From NCBI GenBank assembly GCA_014898425.1, contig RCSZ01000003.1:1674001-1738000 (forward strand): 64,000 bases of DNA, written 5' to 3'. A program made the translations under genes and the position numbers. Origin of the DNA: Botryotinia globosa (Eukaryota > Ascomycota > Leotiomycetes > Helotiales > Sclerotiniaceae). Under the pieces are notes generated by a model. The model was not told where the DNA came from. It saw only the letters and a list, made by a program, of their open reading frames with translations, and did no database searches. Below, in pieces: positions 22,763 to 32,462 of the stretch (position 1 is the stretch's first letter; each line of letters opens with the position of its first letter).

Positions 22763-23487
22763 ACGACGGGATATTTCTGAACGACTTGAGTGACATTCGA
22801 ACAGACCCTGATCAGTTTTGTGATAATGACTGATAGGTACTGCTTTCGCTGATGAAGTTGTGCAGACACTTTAACTTCAAAACTCTTGATGTATTCTTCA
22901 CTGGCAGATGCGGACACCGTCTTTCAAACAACAGTTGTGAATTTTCCGCTGGGTGACTGAACTACCACACCAGACTAGCAAGTTGGCAACCTTCGCATCT
23001 GACAATTTCGCTATCCGTCCTCGAGCACTGGTCGCCTGTCCAGCTTTTATAACATCTGGAATGCCGGAGTCACTTTCCCGCAACAACTAATATCGCTTCT
23101 CCATTAAACACGCGACGTTTACCGAGTTGGTCTGAGCTGAAGGTAAAGGTAGTGGAATGCTGATTATACGGCCCTCGTAAGTTTATTGAATGTATTGCAA
23201 AATGAACCCTTAAGAATATCAAAATATAAAGAAACATAGAGATTGAGGTCTGAAGTATAAGTCGAAGCAGTGAAGGGAAAGGATACTATAATTCTGTTCT
23301 TAGAGTCTTGTGAAAGCCCTGCTAATGGTCGATATCAAGATTTCTGTTAAATCTGCACAGACGGGAGTACCTGATGGCTCACAGACTTTTGTGATCGGCT
23401 CATCAACAGCTTGACGGCAGTTCGAATATCCTTGGAGCAGGAATGGATGTAATGTAAATTCAATGAGATTTGAACTTAAACGGTGCA
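22763..23487. other. intergenic, no gene seen
   Basis: It may include unrecognisable remains of the N-terminal half of the O-methyltransferase pseudogene. A short stretch ending near 22770 (SNVTQVVQKYPVVWPE) is open but not identifiable. Confidence 0.35.
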
Positions 23488-24364
23488 TCATGGTGCTCCT
23501 CTAAATTGGTCAATAAATTGATTCGCCAGAGTTCTCCTTCTTCCAACTTCTCCGCCCGACTGACCGTCCGATCCGGTAGCGGCCGCTGTATTCTCTCCCT
23601 CCAATCTCCTCCTCATTCCTTCAAACCCTTCACTTCTCTTCTTGACCTGAACGCCCACCATCCAGCCTGGTAATCTCCATCGCGTGAGAGCTATTGGTAG
23701 TACATCGTTTCGCCAGCAATAACCAATAATCCAGCCGACCATTGCAGATATCAGTGAGCCTGGAAATTGGGAAAGACCTAGTTGAATAGCGGGCAGATAT
23801 ATGTATGATTTATCCGAGAATGTAACTCCCACAAAGTTCTCCTCAGTCATAGGTGCAGAAGTAGCTGCAACTTTGTATTTGTATTGATGCGGAATAACGG
23901 CATGGTATTGGGCTAGGATAGCGAATATAAGAGCAGTTGGTCCTGCGGGTAGGTAATTTATCGTGTAGAGGGAAAGGGGTCGTAGGAGGATGAGCAAGAT
24001 TGGCGATATTATCGAGGTGAAGCAGAACGATAATATCAGGAAAGACTATGAGTCTACTTTCAGCAGATATTCACGGTAGATGAAAGAATGAAAAACTCAC
24101 AGCAAATCTACGAGATCCCCATAATCTTTCCACCACTCTCATATTATAGTATGTTAACGCGCCAAAGAATACTTCTGTCGAGTTGGTATAGCATAATTGA
24201 TAACTAAGCATTCGCCATAATTGATGATATCGTAGCAGATGAGGATCTGCTTGTATATAGAAAAAATGCTTTGAATCTGTGATACTAGCGAGGAGTGAGG
24301 TTACGACAACCCCATAGACAAGGCTGCGCGTTACTGGCACATCTGTGAAACCGGTAGAGAGCAT
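23488..24364 (-). CDS. rhomboid-like membrane protein, DscB/UBAC2 type
   Basis: Two exons, 24364-24101 and 24045-23488, joined over a 55-nt intron, give 273 aa. The protein begins MLSTGFTDVPVTRSLVYG and then has a hydrophobic segment (VVVTSLLASI). It has the rhomboid-like RYHQLWRMLSYQLCYTNSTEVFFG and further membrane segments (SFLILSFCFTSIISPILLIL, LPAGPTALIFAILAQYHAVI, FPGSLISAMVGWIIGYCW). The fold matches the pseudoprotease subunit of the Golgi/ER DSC ubiquitin ligase (fungal DscB, animal UBAC2), which recruits membrane substrates. No rhomboid GxSG serine motif is visible. The cytosolic tail ends ..DQFRGAP without the UBA domain seen in some relatives. The ATG at 24364 was chosen because the open frame upstream has no ATG. 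Confidence 0.72.
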
Positions 24365-25369
24365 AACGACGTTCAGATCGGGATTTCGAAGCTCCAGATA
24401 GTGTTCTGCTCCAATTATATTGCTGATTGTATCGTAATTCGGTCGTTGAAGATCGAATTCGAACAATGCACTGGAGATTGAAATGAAAGCAAATGCCAGA
24501 TTGGCCTTTTCAGCCTTATGATGATGAAAGAATTAAAGTGGAGTGGCCTTAGACGTAGTATCCACTAATTCTTTACAAGGGTAGCTCGTGGCATGGGCAA
24601 TCACTAATGACACCCCTTCGCTTCCTTTGACTGCCCCCAAATTGCAATTTCTTAAAGCTGGGCCGTAAAGTATCATGATTCATTAGAAATGTATCCAGTG
24701 ATTGATTCCTAGTCCAACACGTACTCTATTTTTGACCTAGGTAAGTTGTTTCGATTACATAACGTCCTCACATCGAAACAAGTTCGAATCGGTCATATTA
24801 GATGGACTTCTTGATGTTTGACATTAGAGAGCCTGGCTATATACCTCTAGATAGGAGACAGCCAACTCGTATCCCACAGTTCTCTAGATTCTCAAAAAAG
24901 CTCTGTATACGACATAATCTAGTGATGGAGCTATTGCTATTTCAGATGGCACATGTATCATCAAACACTAGATGAATTGTTCCTTAACATCATTCTCACA
25001 AGCTCGCCGTTTACAAGCGTATCCATATCGAGTAAATACACACTACTTAGCACAAATCGAAGACAGCATTCTTCAACGCAAGAAATAGATTTATTTTATA
25101 TAAGTCTGCGCATTACATATGATAAGGTCTGAACGAGCAGTCTCTAGGCCATTTTGTTACCTATCACGGTGATGTCAATATTATGATCTCTTGTGACTCA
25201 ATAGATTGCATCGATATAACTCAAGTGATGGAATGATCTTTTGATGCGGAGCAGATATCTTTCACTCCTCGTCAAACAAAGAGTGGATCAAAACGAAAAT
25301 CTCTTCCAATCCATCTACGATTGTTACTCACTTGCTAAAATGCCCTCAATTTCATCCTCGGTTAAATCC
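24365..25369. other. intergenic, no gene seen
   Basis: This is the promoter side of the DscB-like gene and the 3' side of the disrupted gene ending at 25370. An open frame for a possible acidic tail (LTEDEIEGILASE) ends near 25325; see findings. Confidence 0.35.
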
Positions 25370-25984
25370 TCAGAACGGTTTCCTGAAGAGCTGAAGTATA
25401 CTGACTTCTTGCGCATCGGTTACCGAAGTTTTGTTAGCTTTAGGAGCTGGCGCTTTGCTCTTGCGGTTCATATCAGCAAGTAGAGTGGCCAAGCTCGAAG
25501 ATTCTTCGTGAAACTTGGGTTTCTTTTCATTGGCGATTTCAGGATTTCTGGTGAGTTTCTGTCGTTTGTTTGATTCTCTCGGTGATGGAGACGATGTTGA
25601 TGAGGTTTGTGGCAGTTTGGGCACTAGTTTTGGAGCTTTTTTGAAGCTAGATGCCTTGGGAGATGTATCTACGCAAACAATTCTTTTTGGCACAGAAGCT
25701 TCAACTTCGGAAGTCTTGCCGCCCAAATCCTGTGGTCGCACAGTAAGGGAATTTTCGAGCTTTGACTTTGGCGATATAGATGAATCACTGGCATCGACTT
25801 GAGTGCTTTTCGATGTTTCTCCCGCCGCTGGTGATTTGTGCTTCAAACAATGGGTCACTCTCTTCCATCTGGGTTTCTCTCCTGGAAATTCATCCGACTC
25901 GTCGGCAACTACGAAAATATTAGTATCTTCACCCAGCTGATCGAGCAAGAAATACTAACAAAGTGTCACCCAGGTCCATCGCTC

Positions 25985-26423
25985 CAGTGTAGGCAATAGT
26001 GTTTCCCGTATTTCGTATAAGGGTTAGTTTAGTGGTGTGTATCGAATTTTTTCGAAATATGTATGTATGTGGTATAGAATTCAATACCATTGAAAGTATT
26101 CAATATTATTTAGTTATTCAATACTATTAGTAATATATTGAAATACTGGAATCCAATATAAAATATATATTCCTATTCAAATTAGATTAGAAATAAAGAA
26201 TGGAATTTTATTATCTAATATAAATAGGAATCCCTTTTTTCTAATCTAATTAGGATAGGAATGTATATTTTATATTGTATTCCAGTATTTCAGTATATTG
26301 CTAGTATTCTTTAGGCATATGAATATGTATGAGAGTATAATCTCCTTTCTATATATACTAGCTGCAATATCAATATGCTAATACGCGCCATAGTTTCACT
26401 ATAGTATACTATTGCCTACACTG
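25985..26423. mobile_element. 439-bp hAT-type MITE with 8-bp target duplication
   Basis: The ends are perfect 16-bp inverted repeats, CAGTGTAGGCAATAGT at 25985-26000 and its complement at 26408-26423, starting with the CAGTG typical of hAT elements. The 8 bases CATCGCTC flank both sides (25977-25984 and 26424-26431), the hAT target-duplication length. There is no coding content. The middle holds a second, larger inverted repeat (26120-26308). Confidence 0.88.
26120..26308. repeat. internal foldback, ~70-bp inverted arms
   Basis: The left arm 26120-26193 and the right arm 26239-26308 are near-perfect inverted copies (shared core AAATACTGGAAT). A ~45-bp AT-rich loop lies between. The transcript or single strand would form a long hairpin. 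It may be part of the hAT MITE or a separate element inserted into it. Confidence 0.85.
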
Positions 26424-26590
26424 CATCGCTCTGCCATCCAATATCTCTCCGCATCTGGAATGTTTTTGAACATGCTTGGATCGACCCGATCATGACTTTC
26501 AGTTAAAATATCAAGTACTTGTTGTTGAACATAGCCGTAGTCGATTGCTTTAGAGAGCATCAAGTCATAAACACTTTTGTAGACTTCCAT

Positions 26591-27411
26591 TGTGATAGAT
26601 CGATAGTCGATGTATGAGTTTGTGATTCTAAGTTTTGAATTGTTTGATATGAAAATCTGAAAGACTTTGTGGTGGGCAGAATTACAATTCAACCTCGAGT
26701 GGTCGATTCACTTTTAAACATAAGAGAGTTGGATTCAAATGTTCAGACTGGATAAATGGAAGCTGGGAGGAGAGTCGTTCTGATCACAGATCTCGCTTAC
26801 TCTCACCTTCGCGACCACCAAAGAAAAAAGAAAGAAAAAAGAGGCAACAAGCAGAATGATAATCATCTGTTGACTAGAGGAGTACCTTTGATATGGGATT
26901 CTAATCGTTCAGTCGTGGTTAAGATTTCTGGAAATCACTATAATGGTGAATGAAGTACTGCAAAAATGTTTACCTAGTATAAAGTAGTGGTCAAAAAATT
27001 GCACCAAGACAGAGGATTTCTCTTTTTGAATAACCTCAAGAAAAATGGAAATATAGAGTTTATGCAAGCACATCTATAGCAGATATCAGAGCGATGATAT
27101 AGCGAAGAAAGGCCTGCTATTTCCTTAATGGGATGCTGCAACTACCTTTTTGAGCAGCCGACACGATACCTTGATTCTATTTTATACATACATGAACACC
27201 GATTAAACCACGCTACAGATTTATGGCAACATCTGGATTCATGCAAAAATGCCACCCATCTCACAATTTCCACCTACAACTAAACAAGTCAAGCCTTTGA
27301 TTCGTGCCTTCCAACAAATCCGGTGCATCATCTTACAACCAAAATGAAACAATACTTCATCCAGTAAAATGAATGCCCATTAGCACCCTATCTGCCAAAT
27401 CCCCAATTAAC
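26591..27411. other. intergenic, no gene seen
   Basis: This is the upstream region of the MITE-disrupted gene and the 3' side of the small membrane-protein gene. I recognise nothing else in it. Confidence 0.4.
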
Positions 27412-27987
27412 CTACTGACCAACGAAGTCCCTCGCACGGGAAGTTCCAAAAAGTCCACCCAAGAGCACTCCCATGCCCACAATGCCCAAATAATGCCATA
27501 CACCCATCCTAGTCTTCAGAAACTCCACCCTCGACATGAAAGAAGCATTATTCGGCGCAGGGACAGAAGCTGGCACATTGCGTTTCTTTTCCGACTTCAA
27601 TCCAGAGGCAGAAGCCGGCACATCACTCTCCTCTCTCGACTTCAATCCAGAGGCAGAAGCCGGCACATCACTCTCCTCTCTCGATTTCGGTCCATAGGAA
27701 CGACGTCCCCTCTTAGCCAACCATATCGGTTCCGGATATGGTTCTTTTCCAACTACATCATTATTTGAGCCTATAAACTCACATCTTCATCACTTCAGAC
27801 ACTTACACAAATCTTCCCAAGTCCAGAGACTTACTGCCTCGGCTTCTTGTTCCAACGAAGCTCCTTGAAGACGATTTCCTTCTTCAATGTAAACGAAAAA
27901 TGTGTTTCGGATATACCTTTCGGAATAGTTGAATGGGGGGCGAGTGCCTTTGTCGCAAAGCACTTTGAGGAAGATTTGTACGTCCAT
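27412..27987 (-). CDS. small protein with tandem repeats and C-terminal membrane anchor
   Basis: Exons 27987-27807 and 27752-27412 (54-nt intron, GTAAGT donor, TAG acceptor) give 173 aa. The N-terminal domain (MDVQIFLKVLCDKGTRP, YIRNTFFVYIEEGNRL, EAEAVSLWTWEDLFG) looks globular. A linker then carries two identical and one diverged copy of a ~15-residue unit KSREESDVPASASGL. Near the C-terminus GVWHYLGIVGMGVLLGGLF is a single hydrophobic segment followed by a short basic tail, as in tail-anchored or inner-membrane proteins. I do not recognise the family. The ATG at 27987 was chosen because the open frame before it has no ATG. Confidence 0.6.
27580..27690. repeat. 45-bp coding tandem repeat
   Basis: The coding stretch has near-identical consecutive units (CTTCAATCCAGAGGCAGAAG at about 27596 and again at 27641), giving repeated KSREESDVPASASGL in the protein. 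Such repeats vary in copy number between strains. Confidence 0.8.
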
Positions 27988-28732
27988 TGGGAAGAGTATT
28001 AGGATATCAATTGATACCACTATTGATGAGTAAATTTATGGATTGAAATATATTGAAGAGGGGTTTATGTTCGATGTTGTTGTCATGATGAGAAAATAGT
28101 GATATGAAAGTATATGATAGTATGAACGGATCTGGGCTGCGCCTGCTGGCTCAATTGTGGTCCGCCCCTTCCCAATCGTGAGAAACAATTCTGAATATCT
28201 TGACCTCGAGGGTAGAGCCAGAGTAGAAAAATTTCATATTATGCACAACATTTTATCTTAATGCAACTCACCTCATTATGAGCATGTTGAAATCAAATAT
28301 CCAATTGCCTACCAAGAGAGTCAGTTCTACAAGGTGAACTAACGATAATTACTCCAGGTAAAGGGATGATACCAACCGAAGCGAGGTCAGCAACACCAAG
28401 CAAGGCAATGCACACCCCTTCCAAACCTCACCTCACAACAACCTCCTGGCTTCACCAAATACGGACGAGTCCAGGAAATTACATTCAAAATTGAATTTGT
28501 ACCATGCATCAAAGAAAGCAAGTGGAAGCAAATGAATAAATGAATATTAAAAACTATTTGTAGATAGAAGGAAGTAAATGAACGAATTCGAAAAAAGCTA
28601 GATCCCAAGAAAAGAGTTTCCACATTCCAACAAACGGACTCAAATCCATGCCCACCTGGAAAAAAAATGGAAGTTCCAAATAAACATATTTGTTACAAAA
28701 ATTGGACAGTGTGATGCTGAATCATTTTGGAA
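27988..28732. other. intergenic, no gene seen
   Basis: This is the upstream region of the small membrane-protein gene and the 3' region of the AbaA-like gene. I recognise no feature. Confidence 0.4.
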
Positions 28733-31556
28733 TTAGGATTTTACCGATACGCTCTCTTCCAAATGTTCGAAACCGTATCCATTAGAATGTCCGATGTTGA
28801 CTCCAACCTCAACGCCATTAATTTCGTCATTACGCGGCCATTCCGCTTGCTCCAATTGCTCCAATTGTTCGTGCTGATGGTGTCCATGATGCACATGATG
28901 ATCCCTATACGTATCGTGATCGTGATGTTCGAAGTGTTCCTCTTTCGCAATGGTGTCTCCATGCTCACTGACACCCTCTGCGGTAATTTCCTCTTCCATC
29001 TGCACCTCTACACCGGAAGCATCAACTCCAATATCTGCACCAACATCCGCACTCACATCCACAGCTTCAACACCGTTCCCGTAGTCCACTGCATTTCTCC
29101 TAGCTTGTGCCTGTGCTTCTTCTTCTGCAGTGGCCTGCTCAATCCACGGTAACAATTTTGACTCGATGTTACTCTCAATATATCCATTTCCGTTTTGTTT
29201 GCTCGGACTACTACTCATCACCACATCCGACCAAGGCATCTCGTTCGCATGTTTACCCGTCATGTTGTCCCTCCCGTCAACATTTACACCATTGACATCA
29301 ATATTATCTCCATTCCATGTGCTCTGTGCTTGTTTCTCCTCTTGTATATCATTGTTCCAAGCGTGTTTACTGGAAGGTTCAATATGTATACTTGTATCTG
29401 GCCAAGCCAACCCCTTATTTTCCTCACTTTGTTCCCAAGGGGTACTAGCCGGCACGGAATAGTTTGCCCATGCTGGATCCGCATCGAAGGATTCATTAGC
29501 ATTGGCTGTATTGACAGGTATATGGCCATAATAATGGCCGCTCACATCTCCATAAGCTCCCATATTAACCCCTGCGGAATTGTTTAGAAAATTATCGATT
29601 TGATTCGTAGGATCGGCTTCGTTGACCAGTGTTGATTCACTGTCGACAGTTGCATGAGACACGAAACTAATGTTTTCATTAGACATGTCGTAATGCTGAG
29701 CAGGATATGTGTAGCCCGTCGTATCGAAGGGAGATTGAAGACTAGCTGTGTGTGGAGGGGTAGCAAGGCCTTGAACAAAGGAGTCAAGAAGATTAGGTTG
29801 CTGGAGATGAAGAGGTGATTCGGGCCAGGAATTATAGTGTTCGAGATTGGGGATATTCTGGTGAGGGTGTGGCGGTGGTGACATGCACATGTGGCGTGGT
29901 GGAGCGGGGTCAACATATCGCCAGGTGGTGTCATTTCCCTCTCCAATGCGAGCTTTATGAAATGTCCAGATAAGAATGGCTCGCCGGATAAATGGCATTC
30001 GTTCCCCGGCTGAAGACTGTAATTCTTGATACATTGAAACTTGATCAACGTATTCCCGAATAGAGTTTGAAGGGCGACTTAATAATCCATTCCCACCATA
30101 TGATTGTGGAAGACGTTTCTTTTCAATCTCAAAATGAAGGTTCATGAGCTGCGTAAATGTGTATGCCCAAGTCTCAGCAGGTATGGCGACTTTGATTCGG
30201 GTCTCGCTGTCAGACATTCCAAGGACAGTCATTGGCAACGCCGTGCCTTCTAGCACAGGATCTCTCGCAGGGTCACCGTAAAGATCCGCGGGTTTAATCA
30301 AACTTGTCACAGACTGCCAATTAGATCCAGCAAAATCCTTGCCAGGTATGGACACCTCCATGCGAGTCAACAACTCACTATTATCCGGAGCGTGAGTTTT
30401 CATGAGATCCAACGACACATCCATATGAATGATGTCACAGTTCAAATCGTTTATAGAATGCAATTGTGCTAAGTGAGGAAACTTTTGTCGCCAGTGAAGG
30501 ATTGATTCAAGACTTCCGCGGGGCTTCGATGATGACAAACCCGAGTATCTATGGAGAACGAGACCATCTCTTCGAAGATCTTGTTCGGTTTTCATGACCC
30601 CGTTTCGTTCATTTGGTACAGCAAATGGTGTCATGAGCAACCAAAATGCGGCAGGCTTCATAGGATGATGATTGCTGAGTATTATTTGATTGAGTGCGTC
30701 ATATTGATCGTGGCGCTTACTAGGTAGCCGACCTTGCGATAGTGCTATAAGTGTAGGGTCCTTTTTAAATGAATCCTCGAAACCATTCTTAGGACCCTTA
30801 TTCGGAGGAAATAGACGTTGATCTAAGAAGCGTTAGACTACATTTCAGATATCTCGCTGTAGACTTCTTACATAGTGCAGGATGAGGAGTCAGGAACCCT
30901 TTCAAAACCTGAATGTGACTAGAGACCTGCTTCCTTGTACGCATCATAGTTGGATCTGGACGCTGCCCCGGAGGAAGTGTATTCTTGTATGCTATCCAAA
31001 GATATTCCTTGATGAGCTCATTGCGACCATGAGGCTTGCCCCTGAAAGAAAATTTCCGTCTTCCCATATAAGGGATGGCAAGAAGAGCTTAGAACTTGTC
31101 AGTTGTTATTCCACATTGATGATAACTCTACTAACCATCTAGAAATGCATCCTCAAGAACAACCGGCCACTTCGAATCACCTTGGGTGCTTCCATCCCGA
31201 TTTGCTCGAGCTCGGTATGCTTGATACTGAGGCGAATCAACTATAGGGTTGCGGTTACTATGTCTATTAAAACGTTGTTGCCGGTTGTGCCGCTTTCGAA
31301 GTTCCAAGGTATTGCCGGCGGGCAGGCGCAGAGGCTGCGATGGCAGAGTAGGCATAGAATACATTGACCTTTCTTGGCCTCTCATGTGATGCCTCTTGTT
31401 ATCATGATATGAGCCCCCCGACGCCAGGTCGTGAAGCTGAGCGTTACCTGCAGAATCCGAAAGAGGCTCTTTGAGCCTTGACAGCCCACTGGAATCGTCC
31501 AGTTGAAGCTGTTGCGATGTGTATCCTGATGGCAGAATATTACGAGGATCTTCCAT
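28733..31556 (-). CDS. abaA: TEA/ATTS-domain transcription factor, AbaA/TEC1 type, ~908 aa
   Basis: Exons 31556-31136, 31087-30872 and 30822-28733, with introns of 48 and 49 nt; all phases agree. Residues ~131-207 form the TEA DNA-binding domain, running from [20 protein letters not shown] through [18 protein letters not shown] to the signature [16 protein letters not shown] (third helix). In Aspergillus, AbaA acts between BrlA and WetA in conidiophore development; yeast TEC1 controls filamentation. In a leotiomycete the role is inferred. The long C-terminal part is low-complexity (His/Gln/Asn- and Pro-rich patches), typical of an activation region, and ends [15 protein letters not shown] domain sequence and exon 1 length fit AbaA; the total is longer than I recall for Aspergillus AbaA. 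Confidence 0.87.
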
Positions 31557-32462
31557 CGACTAGATGGTGTGATTTAGGTTCGAGAATGCTTCGACGGGTT
31601 CAAAATTCCAGTCACTGAAGCATTTGCACCCGAGTTCGAGGTAGGCTGTGTAGGAAAAATGCGTATTTGCTCGACGAAGAATCAAGATTAGAGTAAAAAA
31701 TGTTTGGAGGAATGGCAGCGGAAAGCTTAGAATGAAGTTGCACAAGGGAATGTCAACAGATTAAGAATGAAGCAGGAGATGTCCTGATGGCTTATTAAGG
31801 AAGCGAAGTAGATTGAATGTATATGGCTAGGATGCAGGGCTGTTTCGATAGGGATCTGCCAGATCTACCTTCATTGATCGCTCAGGTAAACGTTTGCAAA
31901 CGCCACAAAGCTTACAGAGCTCAAAGACCAAAATAGCCCCACCTCTGATCTCACAGACGTAAGGAAATCAGGTTGCGGGGAAAGTCACAACAACGTGAGG
32001 AATGCTTCATTTGCTCGAGCATGCAATTTCCTCAGCACCAATATTTCTAGAGCCTACGAGTATCGTTGTGATGAACACTCCAAGTACAATAGCAACTGGG
32101 AGGTAAATAATCATTACATACAATGATGATAATTCTTATTTTTGTATGGCCCCGATCGAGGGCGGAGAGAACTTGACGAGATGACGAAATTATTTCAAAA
32201 GTTCCTTTAAACTTACTCCGACGAATAATCCCTATAGTGCTGAATATCGGACCACCAATAATTAGATTTAAATAAATAGTTTCCCTTCCATTCAATTGTG
32301 AAAGGGTTTTAATCGAGGGTTATCTGCAGGGGTGCCATTGAATTGTTCGTATATAGCTTCGGCAAGGGAGATAGACGCTTGCCATTTTTGCGAACAATAA
32401 TCAAGGGAATTTGATCTTAGTAGAATATTCGAATTATTGATAAATACCTACAGTAAGTTTCC
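31557..32462. other. intergenic, AbaA-like upstream region
   Basis: This holds the promoter and leader of the TEA-factor gene and the 3' region of MRD1. I see no coding sequence. I did not find binding sites I would stake a claim on. Confidence 0.4.

Larger units (their letters stand above)
25370..26590 (-). pseudogene. unrecognised gene interrupted by a hAT MITE in exon 1
   Basis: The first exon starts at the ATG at 26590 (MEVYKSVYDLMLSKAIDYGY) and is open as far as ..AERYWMAER, where the MITE (25985-26423) begins. Past the element and one target copy the frame continues WTWVTL, then a GTTAGT donor at 25959, acceptor after 25909, and a second exon 25908-25370. That exon starts ADESDEFPGEKPRWKRV and becomes a Ser/Lys-rich, disordered tail. 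Without the element and one 8-bp copy the first exon is 184 nt, phase 1, which fits the second exon exactly; the product would be about 240 aa. With the element in place, translation ends in MITE sequence at 26399. The family is unknown. A basic, disordered tail suggests a nuclear protein (weak inference). Confidence 0.65.
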
